From NCBI GenBank assembly GCA_004298385.1, contig SCTX01000089.1, positions 1-64,000 of the forward strand: a DNA stretch of 64,000 nt. The letters are read 5' to 3'. The first letter of the stretch is position 1, and every line of letters starts with the position of its first letter. Below are positions 55,391 through 64,000 of the stretch, piece after piece. Origin of the DNA: Betaproteobacteria bacterium. GTDB taxonomy: Bacteria; Pseudomonadota; Gammaproteobacteria; Burkholderiales; SG8-39. A model generated the notes under the pieces. The model made no database searches and had not been told where the DNA came from. It saw only the letters and a list, made by a program, of their open reading frames with translations. The position numbers and the translations under genes were made by a program.

Positions 55391-55422
55391 GGCAAGCTCG
55401 AGCCGTATTTGCTTTTTTCCAT

Positions 55423-55628
55423 AACCGTGTTTTCGGTACGGATGCGCTTTTTGTCCGTACCGGAAACGCGGTTGGCGCGCGATAGCGCGCAAAGCCAGCG
55501 AATGCACCCCAGCGAACAACGGAGATCTCCTCAAGCCACGGTGCCCGAGCTTGCGCGGACGGCGGCCCGTCCGCGCGGATCCTCGATTGCGTACGGACGA
55601 TGACCCTGTCCGTACGCAATCGAGGATC
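55423..55628 (+). repeat. Structured dispersed element, full copy 2
   Basis: 206-bp element in the convergent tolC-waaA gap. H1: arms 55423-55442 and 55454-55473 (20 bp, two G-U type pairs, 11-nt loop tgcgctttttg); GCGCGC mini-stem (55475-55490); linker; H2: arms 55553-55562 and 55567-55576 (10 bp, 4-nt loop); H3: arms 55578-55597 and 55609-55628 (20 bp perfect, 11-nt loop). Same order and length as copy 1 at 21838-22042, inverted. Confidence 0.88.
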
Positions 55629-55664
55629 TTGAATAAAACCATAATCGCTTTTGCCTTTATCCAC

Positions 55665-55752
55665 AACCGTGTTTTCTGTACGGATACGCTTTTCATCCGT
55701 ACAGAAAACACGGTTCGCGCGCGCAGCGCGCAATGGCCGCCAGTCTACGTCG
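55665..55752 (+). repeat. Structured dispersed element, partial copy
   Basis: H1 only: arms 55665-55684 and 55696-55715, 20-bp perfect stem, 11-nt loop tacgcttttca, then the GCGCGC block (cgcgcgcgcagcgcgcaatggccgcc). It ends at the 3' end of waaA, where H2 and H3 are missing. Confidence 0.8.
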
Positions 55753-57004
55753 GCGGCAGCAGCCTCTCGCAGATCGCCAGATTGCGCGCTGTTGCACCTT
55801 GATGCGCGCGGCTGAACGCGAGCGCCGCCTGCGACATGCGCGCCAGGGTCGCCCGATCCCCGAGCAACTCCCCCGCCCGCTCTCCCAGCATGGCCGCGTC
55901 GGCGACCTCGATCGCGGCGCCCGCCGCCACGGCCAGCCTGGAGGCCTCGGCGAAGTTATACATATGCCGGCCGAACAGCAGCGCGCGGCCCACGGCACAG
56001 GCCTCGATCAGGTTCTGCCCGCCGTAGGGCAATAGGCTGCCGCCGATGAAAGCCAGATCGCAGGCGGCGTAGTAGGCCGGCATTTCCCCCATGCTGTCGC
56101 CGAGCAGCACGCGGCAATCCGGCGGCAGCGCGCGCGTGTCGCTGCGGCGCAGGTAGCTCAAGTTGCGCTTGGCCAGCAGATCCGCGACCTCGTCGAAGCG
56201 CTGCGGGTGGCGCGGCACCAGCAGCAGCAACAGGCCCTCGACTCGGATGCGCGCGAGCGCATCCAGGACCAACTCTTCCTCGCCCTCGCGCGTGCTTGCC
56301 GCCAGCAGTACCGGGCGTTGCCCGATGCGCCGCTTCAGTTCCGCGCCCAGGGCCAGAAGCTGCGGCGCCAAGGCGACATCGAACTTGAGATTGCCCGTCA
56401 CCTCGACCGCGCGCGCGCCCAGCCGCTCCAGGCGCTCCGCGTCCTCGCGGGTTTGAGCGCTCACCGCCGCCAGGCCGCCGAGCGCGGCGCGGGTTAGCGG
56501 CGCCACCAGCGCGTAGCCGCGGGCCGATTTTTCCGACAGGCGCGCATTGGCAAGAAGCAGCGGTACACCGAGGCGCGTGCAGCATTCGACAAGGTTGAAC
56601 CAGATTTCGGTTTCCATGAGGATGCCCAGGCGTGGCCTGAAGCGCGCGAGAAAGCGCGCCACGGCGCCGGGATAATCATAGGGCAGATAGACTATGGTCG
56701 CTACGCCGCCGTATAGCTGCTGCGCGCTCTCCCGCCCGGTCGGCGTCATCTGCGTGAGCAGCAGTTCATGCCCGGGATAACGCGCAAGCAGCGCGCGTAC
56801 CAGCGGTTCGGCGGCGCGCGTTTCACCCACGGACACTGCGTGCAGCCAGATCACCGGTCGTCCGGGCGTGGCCCGATACCAGCCGAAACGCTCGCGGATG
56901 TGTTCGCGGTAGCCGGGCTGACGCCTGCCACGCCACCAAAGGTGCATGAGCACCCAGGGAAACAGCAGCCGCAACAGCAGCCGATAAGCGAGGCGCCAGA
57001 TCAC
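55745..57004 (-). CDS. waaA: Kdo transferase (WaaA)
   Basis: 419-aa GT30 enzyme that adds Kdo to lipid IVA at the inner membrane. N-terminal anchor helix region (LAYRLLLRLLFPWVLMHLWWRGRRQPGYREHIRERFGWY), acceptor loop VIWLHAVSVGETRAAEPLVRALLARYPGHELLLTQMTPTGRESA, LMETEIWFNLVECCTRLGVPLLLANARLSEKSARGY and the C-lobe FIGGSLLPYGGQNLIEACAVGRALLFGRHMYNF. It starts 4 bases inside the waaC stop. Confidence 0.95.
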   Translation of the reverse strand: MIWRLAYRLLLRLLFPWVLMHLWWRGRRQPGYREHIRERFGWYRATPGRPVIWLHAVSVGETRAAEPLVRALLARYPGHELLLTQMTPTGRESAQQLYGGVATIVYLPYDYPGAVARFLARFRPRLGILMETEIWFNLVECCTRLGVPLLLANARLSEKSARGYALVAPLTRAALGGLAAVSAQTREDAERLERLGARAVEVTGNLKFDVALAPQLLALGAELKRRIGQRPVLLAASTREGEEELVLDALARIRVEGLLLLLVPRHPQRFDEVADLLAKRNLSYLRRSDTRALPPDCRVLLGDSMGEMPAYYAACDLAFIGGSLLPYGGQNLIEACAVGRALLFGRHMYNFAEASRLAVAAGAAIEVADAAMLGERAGELLGDRATLARMSQAALAFSRAHQGATARNLAICERLLPPT

Positions 57005-57972
57005 GCCAAGCCTTCGCCGGTGACCTGATGTAACGCGGTCAACACCTCGGCCACCTCGGGCACTGCTTCAGTGCCGCCCAGATTGCGCACCCGCGCGCCC
57101 CGATCGGCGTACACGCCGGTCAGGCCTGAATGCGTGCCGCAATATAACGCCACCACGGGACGGCCGAGCGCTGCCGCCAAATGCGTCAAGCCGGTATCGA
57201 CACCGATCACGGCTTGCGCGCCGGCTAGCAGCCCGGCCACGGCGAGGATGCCGAGCGCGGGGGGCACAAGCGCGTTGGGCAGGGCACGCGCTATGCGCTC
57301 GCTGCGGGCGCGCTCCGCGGCATCGCCCCAAGGCAGAATCGAGACGTACCCCTGACGTGCGAGTTCGCCGCCGAGCCGCCCCCACGCCGGCTCCGGCCAG
57401 AGCTTGTCGGCGCGGCTGGTCGCGTGCAACAGCACGCAGTAGGGCCGGGACTCGATCGGCCCGACACCCGAGGGCACGGCGATGCCGTAGTCTAGCGCGG
57501 CCGGCAGCGCATAGCCCAGGGCCCGGGCGGCGAGGCGCCGGTTGCGCACGACGGCATGCAGGTCGCGCGGCACTACGTGGGTAACATCGTAGAATTTCGC
57601 CGCCAGCGGCTCGCGCGCGCTGGCGCCGGCATAGCCGTGGCGCGTGCCGTAGGCGGCCCGCGCCAGAAGCGCGCTCTTGATCAAACCCTGAGTGTCGATG
57701 ACGCAGTCGTAGCGCACGCCCGACAGCGCGCGGCGGAACTGGCCCAACTCGCGCCAATGCGCTCCCTTGAATGGATTCCCGCGCCAGCGCCGCAGCGCCA
57801 CCGGAATCGCCCGGCGCACTCCCGGATGCATGCCGACGATGTCGCGATAAGCTTCTTCCACCACCCAATCGATGCGCGCGCGCGGTAAGCGCGCGCGGAT
57901 GTCGCTCACCACCGGCAGGTTGTGCACCACGTCGCCGAGCGAGGACGTCTTGATGAGCAGAATATCGGGCAT
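57001..57972 (-). CDS. waaC: Lipopolysaccharide heptosyltransferase I
   Basis: 323 aa from ATG 57972 (MPDILLIKTSSLGDVVHNLPVVSDIRARLPRARIDWVVEEAY), a GT9 enzyme that adds the first heptose to Kdo2-lipid A. C-lobe nucleotide-sugar motif AGLLAGAQAVIGVDTGLTHLAAALGRPVVALYCGTHSGLTG. Overlaps waaA. The ORF-track start at 58017 adds 15 unlikely residues. 57973-58109 has no gene. Confidence 0.94.
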   Translation of the reverse strand: MPDILLIKTSSLGDVVHNLPVVSDIRARLPRARIDWVVEEAYRDIVGMHPGVRRAIPVALRRWRGNPFKGAHWRELGQFRRALSGVRYDCVIDTQGLIKSALLARAAYGTRHGYAGASAREPLAAKFYDVTHVVPRDLHAVVRNRRLAARALGYALPAALDYGIAVPSGVGPIESRPYCVLLHATSRADKLWPEPAWGRLGGELARQGYVSILPWGDAAERARSERIARALPNALVPPALGILAVAGLLAGAQAVIGVDTGLTHLAAALGRPVVALYCGTHSGLTGVYADRGARVRNLGGTEAVPEVAEVLTALHQVTGEGLA

Positions 57973-58109
57973 GCGCGGGGGGAAAGGGGCCGGCTTTGTT
58001 AGAATAAGCGCGAGCAATTATAAGCTGAGTTCCGAGGCGGCAAATTTGCGCATGTCACGCGGGTTATGCTTTCCGTGTTCCGAATTGATAGCCGGGCTGG
58101 ACACATTAT

Positions 58110-59987
58110 ATGTGCGGCATTATAGGTATCGCTGCTCGATCTCCTGTTTCAGTTTCAGATCGCGGTTGGCTGGCGCTTGGGCGTGACGCCCTGCGCCACC
58201 GCGGCCCGGACGATGCGGGCGAGTGGTGGTCCGCCGATGGTTGCGTCGGCGTGGGGCATCGGCGCCTAGCCATCATCGATCTCTCGCCTGCCGGGCATCA
58301 GCCGATGCAGGACGCGGGCGGCGGCTTGTGCATCGTGTTCAACGGCGAAATCTACAACTTCGCCGATCTGCGCCAAGAGTTGACGGCGCAGGGGCACGCG
58401 TTTCGCAGCCACAGCGATACCGAAGTGATTCTGGCCGCCTACGCTGAGTGGGGCACGGATTGTCTCTCGCGCCTGAATGGCATGTTTGCCTTTGCGCTCT
58501 ACGACAGTCGCCGGCGGCAACTCTTGGTGGCGCGGGACCGGGCGGGGGAAAAGCCGCTGTTTTATGCGCCGGCCCACGGCGCGCTGCGCTTCGCCTCCGA
58601 ACTCAAGGGGCTGATGGCGGACCCCACCCTCGCGCGCCGCATCGACCGGGAGGCGCTGGATTGCTACCTCACCATGGGCTTCGTGCCGGGTGAGCGCTCG
58701 ATGTTGCAGGGGGTGAAAAAACTGCCTCCCGCCCATGCGCTGGTGTTCGATCTGAATAGCGGCCAATCGCGGCTCTGGTGCTACTGGCAGTTGCCGGAGC
58801 TGAGCGCTCCGGCAGTCGAAGGCGAGACAACTGAAGCCGGGCTACTGGATGAGTTGGAGGCCTTGCTGGAGGATTCCGTGCGCCGGCAGTTGGTCGCCGA
58901 TGTGCCTGTGGGGATACTGCTGAGCGGCGGCGTGGATTCCAGCCTGATCACGGCCATGGCGGCGCGGACAGCGCCCAAGGTGAAGACCTTCACCATCCGC
59001 TTTCCCGGATTCGGCCAGTACGACGAAACCGAACATGCCCGCTTGATTGCCCGGCACTTCGGCACCGAGCATGTGGAGCTCGTCGCCGCCGAATCGGCCG
59101 TGGATCTGCTGCCGCTGCTGGCGCGGCAGTTCGACGAGCCCATGGCGGACTCCTCGATGATTCCCACCTATCTCGTCAGCCGCCTGGTGCGCGAGCATTG
59201 CACGGTCGCGCTGGGGGGCGATGGCGGGGACGAATTGTTCGCCGGTTACCCTCATTACAACCGTCTGCTCTGGCTGCAGCAAAAATTCGGCGCAATTCCA
59301 CCAGGCTTGCGGCAGGCAGCGTCCAGGACGGCGCAAGCACTGCTGCCGCTTGGCTTCAAGGGCCGCAACTGGTTGCAGGGACTGGGGACCGACTTTCGCA
59401 CCGGCTTGCCTCTGATTTTCTCCTTGTTCGATCGCGGCACGCGGCGGCGCCTGATGGCAGGGCAGGGCGTATGGGATCTGGCGGCCGAGCGCGCCCGGGA
59501 ACAGCGCATCCCCGAGTCGGCAGACCTGTTGCAGCGGGCCACCCGCATGGATTTCGGGAACTATCTCGCCGAGGACATTCTGGTGAAAGTGGACCGCGCC
59601 AGCATGCTCAATTCGCTGGAGGTGCGCGCCCCCTTGCTCGACTACCGTCTGATCGAATTCGCCTTCGGCAAGGTGCCGTCGCGGCTGAAGGCCACGGCAG
59701 GCAGCCGCAAGGTATTGCTCAAGCAACTTGCCGCCCGTGTCCTGCCGCGGGAGTTCGACCGGCAGCGCAAGCAGGGATTCTCGATTCCGCTGGCGGCGTG
59801 GCTGCGGTCGGGGCCATGGAAAACATTTTTTCGCGAAACGCTGCTGGGTTCGGACAACACCGTGTTCGACCACGATGAGGTGAGCAAGCTGCTGGCCGGG
59901 CAGGCAAAAGGGAGGGTAAACAGCGAACGCTTGTTCGCGCTGGTACTGTTCGAATTGTGGCGGCGGGAATACCGGATCTCAATGTAA
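58110..59987 (+). CDS. asnB: Asparagine synthetase (glutamine-hydrolysing)
   Basis: 625 aa. N-terminal glutaminase with catalytic Cys2 (MCGIIGIAA) and HRRLAIIDLSPAGHQPM, NGEIYNFADLRQELTAQGHAFRSHSDTEVILAAY; C-terminal ATP-PPase with PVGILLSGGVDSSLITAMAA (SGGxDS). Enzymes of this type inside polysaccharide clusters often amidate sugar acids rather than make asparagine; both are possible. Starts a rightward operon. Confidence 0.9.
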   Translation: MCGIIGIAARSPVSVSDRGWLALGRDALRHRGPDDAGEWWSADGCVGVGHRRLAIIDLSPAGHQPMQDAGGGLCIVFNGEIYNFADLRQELTAQGHAFRSHSDTEVILAAYAEWGTDCLSRLNGMFAFALYDSRRRQLLVARDRAGEKPLFYAPAHGALRFASELKGLMADPTLARRIDREALDCYLTMGFVPGERSMLQGVKKLPPAHALVFDLNSGQSRLWCYWQLPELSAPAVEGETTEAGLLDELEALLEDSVRRQLVADVPVGILLSGGVDSSLITAMAARTAPKVKTFTIRFPGFGQYDETEHARLIARHFGTEHVELVAAESAVDLLPLLARQFDEPMADSSMIPTYLVSRLVREHCTVALGGDGGDELFAGYPHYNRLLWLQQKFGAIPPGLRQAASRTAQALLPLGFKGRNWLQGLGTDFRTGLPLIFSLFDRGTRRRLMAGQGVWDLAAERAREQRIPESADLLQRATRMDFGNYLAEDILVKVDRASMLNSLEVRAPLLDYRLIEFAFGKVPSRLKATAGSRKVLLKQLAARVLPREFDRQRKQGFSIPLAAWLRSGPWKTFFRETLLGSDNTVFDHDEVSKLLAGQAKGRVNSERLFALVLFELWRREYRISM

Positions 59988-59997
59988 CATTGAGCGG

Positions 59998-60795
59998 ATG
60001 TACACAGAATCGCCCGAAGTCTCCCATAAGGTATCCCGCCCTTTGTCCCGCCAGACGCTTTCCGCAGTCATCATTACCAAGAACGCCGCAAACCAGCTTG
60101 CGGCCTGCCTGGAAAGCGTCTCTTTTGCCGACGAGATCGTGGTGGTCGACTCGGACTCGAGCGACGGCACTGCCGAACTCGCCGCCCTGCGCGGCGCCCG
60201 CGTACTGCGGAAGGAGTGGCTGGGGTTCGGGGCGCAGAAACAGTTCGCGGTCGAAGCCGCGCGCCATGACTGGGTGCTGTGTCTGGACGCCGATGAGCGC
60301 GTGAGCGAACACCTGCGCGCGAGCATCCTTGCGCAGTTGGCCGCGCCCGCGACGCAGGCCTATGCCATGCCGCGCCGTAATCGCTTCATGGGACGCTGGC
60401 TCAGGCATGGCGAGGGTTATCCGGACTGGAGCCTGCGTCTGTTCGACCGGCGGCATGCGCGCTGGAGCGATGATCCCGTGCACGAAAAAGTGCTCACCGG
60501 CGCGCCGGTGGCGCGCCTCGAGGGAGACCTGCTGCACGATTCGGCCGAGACGCTCGAGGCTTATCTGGACAAGCAAAACCGCTATACCAGCATGCAGGCC
60601 GTGGCCTTGTTCAAGGCGGGAAAACGGGCCGGCGTGGCGCAACTGCTGCTGTCGCCGGTGCTGCGCTTCGCCAAATTCTATTTCCTGCGCCTGGGTTTTC
60701 TCGACGGCGCCGCCGGCCTGGTGCATATCGCCATCGGTTGCTGCAACAGCTTCCACAAATACGCCAAGCTGATGGCGCTGCAGCGCGGCGGTTGA
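59998..60795 (+). CDS. Family 2 glycosyltransferase (WaaE/LgtF-like)
   Basis: 265 aa. GT2 start LSAVIITKNAANQLAACLESVSFADEIVVVDSDSSDGTAELA, DxD-type VLCLDADERVSEHL and RRNRFMGRWLRHGEGYPDWSLRLFDRRHARWSDDPVHEKVL, a pattern seen in LPS core beta-glucosyltransferases. C-terminal hydrophobic stretch suggests membrane contact. In operon with asnB (10-base gap). Confidence 0.88.
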   Translation: MYTESPEVSHKVSRPLSRQTLSAVIITKNAANQLAACLESVSFADEIVVVDSDSSDGTAELAALRGARVLRKEWLGFGAQKQFAVEAARHDWVLCLDADERVSEHLRASILAQLAAPATQAYAMPRRNRFMGRWLRHGEGYPDWSLRLFDRRHARWSDDPVHEKVLTGAPVARLEGDLLHDSAETLEAYLDKQNRYTSMQAVALFKAGKRAGVAQLLLSPVLRFAKFYFLRLGFLDGAAGLVHIAIGCCNSFHKYAKLMALQRGG

Positions 60796-60798
60796 CGC

Positions 60799-62121
60799 AT
60801 GCCGGATATCCGCGCGCCGGCTCAGGAACGTTTTCGCCGCCTGTCGAAAGAGGGGGCCTGGGTTTTCCTCGGCCAGGCAAGCGCCGTTCTCGGATCGCTG
60901 GCCGGTGTGCGGCTGCTTACGGAAATGCTCGATCCGGCCGCGTATGGCGAGCTGGCACTGGGCTTGACCGTAGCCAGCCTGGTCAATCAGGCAGTGCTCG
61001 GGCCGCTGAGCAACGGCATTACCCGGTTCTATGCGCCGGCGCAGGAACGCGGGGATCTCGGCAGCTACCTGAGCGCCGTCCGCGCTCTGCTGCTGGCGGC
61101 GGCAGCGGTCATCGCCATCATGATCCTGCTCGCGGGCGCCGGGCTGATGATAGCCGGCCGAATGCAATGGATCGCCATCGCCAGCGCGGCTTTCCTGTTT
61201 GCCGGTCTCGGCGGCTGCAACGCAATCCTCAGCGGCATCCAGAATGCCGCACGCCAGCGAGCCATCGTCGCGCTGCATCAGGGGATCGAGCCCTGGGCGC
61301 GGTTTCTGCTCGCCGCCGCCTTGCTGCTATGGCTGGGCGCCACCAGCACGGTGGCGATGGCCGGCTTTGCCGTTGCAGTCACGCTGGTGCTCGGATCCCA
61401 ATATGTGTTTTTTCGGAAGGTCATTCATGGCAATGGAGCCGCGGCGGATCGAAGCAGTTGGCGCCAGCAGATCTGGAAATATTCATGGCCGATCGCGATC
61501 TTTGGAATCTTTACCTGGATGCAGCTTGCCTCCGATCGCTGGGCGCTGGAGCTTTTCGCGACCACGCAGGAAGTCGGGCTGTATGCGGCACTGCTCAATC
61601 TGGGTTACTACCCGATGTCGATCGCGACGGGAATGGGGGTGCAGTTCCTGGTGCCGATTTTCTACCAGCGCGCCGGCGATGCCAGCGACCATAGTCGCAA
61701 CGCCGGCGTGGCCAGCCTGAGCTGGCGCCTTACCGGGATCGCCCTGGGGCTGACCGGCGCGGTCTTCCTCGCCGCGCTCCTGTTTCACGCGCCGATATTC
61801 CGGATTTTCGTCGCGGCCGAATACGCTTCCGTGTCTCATCTGCTGCCCTGGATGCTGCTGTCGAGCGGGGTATTCGCCGCCGGCCAGATCATCGCCCTCA
61901 ATCTGATGAGCCAGATGAAAACGCAAATGATGATCGCGCCCAAGCTGATCACGGCACTGCTGGGTGTCGCCCTCAATTTTGCGTTTGCGTATTGGTACGG
62001 CATAGCCGGCATAGTCATCGCGGGCATGCTGTTTTCAGTGTCGTATCTTGTCTGGATGGCGGCGCTGGCAAGGCATGAAGAAACACATTTCCTGTCGCGC
62101 CAATCAGGGAAAGAAACATGA
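60799..62121 (+). CDS. Polysaccharide flippase (MOP superfamily)
   Basis: 440-aa inner-membrane protein with about 12 to 14 helices: AWVFLGQASAVLGSLAGVRLLTEMLDPAAYGELALGLTVASLVNQAVLGPLSNGITRFYAPA is the oligosaccharide-repeat-transporter start (Wzx-like). It should flip lipid-linked glycans to the periplasm. Its stop overlaps the next ATG (ATGA). Confidence 0.88.
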   Translation: MPDIRAPAQERFRRLSKEGAWVFLGQASAVLGSLAGVRLLTEMLDPAAYGELALGLTVASLVNQAVLGPLSNGITRFYAPAQERGDLGSYLSAVRALLLAAAAVIAIMILLAGAGLMIAGRMQWIAIASAAFLFAGLGGCNAILSGIQNAARQRAIVALHQGIEPWARFLLAAALLLWLGATSTVAMAGFAVAVTLVLGSQYVFFRKVIHGNGAAADRSSWRQQIWKYSWPIAIFGIFTWMQLASDRWALELFATTQEVGLYAALLNLGYYPMSIATGMGVQFLVPIFYQRAGDASDHSRNAGVASLSWRLTGIALGLTGAVFLAALLFHAPIFRIFVAAEYASVSHLLPWMLLSSGVFAAGQIIALNLMSQMKTQMMIAPKLITALLGVALNFAFAYWYGIAGIVIAGMLFSVSYLVWMAALARHEETHFLSRQSGKET

Positions 62122-62909
62122 ACGTCCGCGCCCTGCTGCTTCGACTCTACCGCTTGCTCAGAGACCAATTCGGCGTCGATCCGATAAAGGCGCTGCGCTC
62201 CCTGCGGGGTCTGCCGCGATTTGTGCGCGATTACTTCCGCTTCCGCTCCGGCCACAGCGGGCGCATCGAGTTGTTGCCTTGCCTGCACGACTGGCACGAA
62301 GAAGGGGGGGCGGCCACGCTGGAATATTTCTGGCAGGATTTGCTGGTCGCCCGGGAGATTTACCAGGCTCGGCCGGAAAGACACGTGGATGTCGGCTCGC
62401 GCGTGGACGGGTTCGTCGCCCACGTGGCCAGTTTCCGTGAAATCGAGGTATTCGACGTCAGGCCGATCAGCACGCAGGTACCGGGGGTAAAGTTCAGGCG
62501 TGCCGATCTGATGCAGTCCGTGGCAGGGATGACGGGCTGCTGCGACTCGGTATCCTGCCTGCACGCGCTCGAGCACTTCGGCTTGGGCCGTTACGGCGAC
62601 CCGATCGATCCCAAAGGCCACGAGCGCGGGCTCGCAAATATGGCAGCCCTGCTCAGGCAGGACGGAGTCCTGTACCTGTCCGTTCCGATCGGCGTCGAAC
62701 GCGTCGAATTCAATGGCCAGCGTGTTTTCGATCCTCGCGCTATGATTGCCCTGGCCATGGCGAATTCGCTCGACCTGCGCGAACTCAAGGTGATCCGGCA
62801 GGGAGGCAAGGTCGAGGCGGTTGCGCCGGACGAAGCGCGGCTTTCCGAACTGGCGAAGCAGCGCTACGCGCTCGGCATTTTCACCTTCGCCAAGCGCGCC
62901 GAACCTTAG
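62118..62909 (+). CDS. DUF268-type methyltransferase-like protein
   Basis: 263 aa. HVDVGSRVDGFVAHVASFREIEVFDVRPI and CDSVSCLHALEHFGLGRYGDPIDPKGHERGLANMAALLRQDGVLYLSVPIGVERVEFNGQRVFDPRAMI match the DUF268 family of SAM-fold proteins common in surface polysaccharide loci. The VDVGS motif stands where motif I would be. Role in glycan modification is inferred. Confidence 0.82.
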   Translation: MNVRALLLRLYRLLRDQFGVDPIKALRSLRGLPRFVRDYFRFRSGHSGRIELLPCLHDWHEEGGAATLEYFWQDLLVAREIYQARPERHVDVGSRVDGFVAHVASFREIEVFDVRPISTQVPGVKFRRADLMQSVAGMTGCCDSVSCLHALEHFGLGRYGDPIDPKGHERGLANMAALLRQDGVLYLSVPIGVERVEFNGQRVFDPRAMIALAMANSLDLRELKVIRQGGKVEAVAPDEARLSELAKQRYALGIFTFAKRAEP

Positions 62910-62944
62910 GGTCTGCCGACATTCAGAACTTACTGCAGAAGCTA

Positions 62945-63682
62945 TTGCGCGCGCTGGGCGACAGGGAGTCCGGCTGGCCCAGGATCGCCGCATACCTGAG
63001 CCTGCGCGCGGGCATTTACTACCGCAAGTCGTGGTCCCAGTGCGGCGAGGACCTGATCATGCGCTACCTGTTCGATCTGCTGCGGATCGCGCGTCCCAGC
63101 TACATCGACATCGGCGCGCATCATCCCTGGTACTACAACAACACCTACCTGTTCTATCGCCAGGGTGCGCGCGGCGTCAACGTCGAACCGGATCCTTCGC
63201 TGTACGCCGGATTGCGCAAGGGACGGCCGCGCGACGTCAATCTCAACATCGGCATCGGGCCGCGCGAGGCGGAAATGGACTTCTACGTCATGTCCAGACG
63301 CACCCTCAACACCTTCTCCGCCGTCGAGGCAAAGAAGTGCGTCGAGCAGCACGGCCTGCGTATCGTCGATACCCGGCGCATTAAGGTGCAAACCTTCGCG
63401 CAGGCGGTGGACACCCATATGGGGCGCACTCCCGACCTGGTTTCGCTCGATGTCGAGGGCCTGGATCTGGACATCCTGCGCTCCATCGATTTCGCGAGGC
63501 ATCGCCCGCATGTGTTCTGCGTCGAGACCCTCAGCTATGCGCAAGGCGATGGCAGCGGAATCAAGAGTCCGGAGATCCACGCGCTGATGATAGCGAATGG
63601 ATACAAGCTGTACGCCGACACTTACATCAATTCGATCTACGTCGCGGAGAGCAGCTGGCGCACCCTCCGGACCAGGCAATGA
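62945..63682 (+). CDS. FkbM-family methyltransferase
   Basis: 245 aa. SQCGEDLIMRYLFDLLRIARPSYIDIGAHHPWYYNNTYLFYRQGARGVNVEPDPSLY is the FkbM SAM domain, and DLVSLDVEGLDLDILRSIDFARHRPHVFCVETL the later core. Start is uncertain: TTG 62945 is used, but the frame is open upstream (DIQNLLQKLLRALGD) without an ATG. Probably methylates a sugar of the surface glycan. Confidence 0.82.
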   Translation: MRALGDRESGWPRIAAYLSLRAGIYYRKSWSQCGEDLIMRYLFDLLRIARPSYIDIGAHHPWYYNNTYLFYRQGARGVNVEPDPSLYAGLRKGRPRDVNLNIGIGPREAEMDFYVMSRRTLNTFSAVEAKKCVEQHGLRIVDTRRIKVQTFAQAVDTHMGRTPDLVSLDVEGLDLDILRSIDFARHRPHVFCVETLSYAQGDGSGIKSPEIHALMIANGYKLYADTYINSIYVAESSWRTLRTRQ

Positions 63683-63692
63683 GGATCGCGCG

Positions 63693-64000
63693 ATGGCGCT
63701 GAAATCCTGGCTCAAGGCGAGCCCCCTGTTCGCATTCAACCTGGTGAACCGCGACCGCTGGGTGGCCGCGCAGGCGGCGAGCCTGCCCGCGGGCGCGCGG
63801 GTGCTCGATATGGGCGCCGGCTCCTGCCCATACCGTCCGCTGTTTGCGCATTGCCGCTACGAAACCCAGGACTTCGCCGGCTTGGGCGATGATCAGTTGC
63901 GTCATGGCGGCTACGGCCGGATCGACTACCGCTGTGATATCGCCGGCGTGCCGGTGGCGGACGCGGTGTTCGACGCGATCCTGTGCACCGAAGCGCTGGA
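63693..64000 (+). CDS. Class I SAM methyltransferase, 3' end outside the window
   Basis: Starts at ATG 63693 (MALKSWLKASPLFAFNLVNRDRWVAAQAASLPAGARVLDMGAGSCPYRPLFAHCRYETQDFAGL). Motif I VLDMGAGSCPYRPLF and later VADAVFDAILCTEALE (LEH-type region) are seen before the window ends. Part of the glycan cluster; substrate unknown. Confidence 0.8.
   Translation, partial: MALKSWLKASPLFAFNLVNRDRWVAAQAASLPAGARVLDMGAGSCPYRPLFAHCRYETQDFAGLGDDQLRHGGYGRIDYRCDIAGVPVADAVFDAILCTEAL

Overview
The window looks like a chromosome segment of a high-GC betaproteobacterium. Evidence: the syntenic blocks argS / SPOR protein / dsbA and zapB / zapA / 6S RNA / EVE protein, two Bug (TctC-type) solute receptors, a cobalamin riboswitch before btuB, a TPP riboswitch before thiC, and PCMT / rhodanese / tolC / waaA / waaC. 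No tRNA, rRNA or CRISPR array was seen. Genus is not resolved.

Bases 1-6,700 are an accessory island packed with toxin-antitoxin (TA) modules: RHH/PIN, a broken higB with intact higA, RelE-like/HTH, DUF4258/HTH, hicAB, a second RHH/PIN, and an HTH/DUF6036 nucleotidyltransferase pair. Between them lie pseudogenes (a GST relic) and duplicated gene ends that record deletions. Several of these operons have a -10 box ending exactly 6 nt before the first ATG, which predicts leaderless mRNAs.

Bases 6,700-20,000 hold bacterioferritin, glpD, a solo HicA-like gene, an MsrP-like molybdoenzyme with a cytochrome b, an MFS transporter, a tandem cNMP-domain protein, a methyltransferase, thiolase plus MerR regulator with an acyl-CoA dehydrogenase relic between them, an MBL hydrolase, two DsbA-type oxidoreductases and a SPOR protein. 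Bases 20,000-28,300 hold argS, priA, hemE, an EVE protein, zapAB and 6S RNA. A decayed integrative element of about 1.3 kb, bounded by 20-bp direct repeats, sits exactly at the start codon of the EVE gene and carries higBA.

Bases 28,300-34,000 are a vitamin B12 uptake operon under a cobalamin riboswitch (btuB, btuC, btuD, btuF), ending in a cobQ pseudogene with an internal deletion. Bases 34,100-45,650 are a catabolic cluster for an unidentified carboxylic acid: Bug receptors, SDR, three acyl-CoA dehydrogenases, acyl-CoA synthetase, MaoC hydratase, a citrate-synthase-fold lyase and a class III CoA transferase, with relics of an enoyl-CoA hydratase and a TRAP permease. Then come thiC, a TetR-regulated RND pump, PCMT, rhodanese and a TolC-like channel. 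From 55,745 to the end runs an LPS / surface polysaccharide cluster (waaA, waaC, asparagine synthetase, glycosyltransferase, flippase, three methyltransferase-like proteins).

The most unusual signal is a roughly 205-bp dispersed multi-hairpin element. It has one full copy after priA (21838-22042), one full copy after tolC (55423-55628) and a partial copy (55665-55752). Its main hairpins have 20-bp stems and 11-nt loops, and the stems show compensatory base changes between copies.
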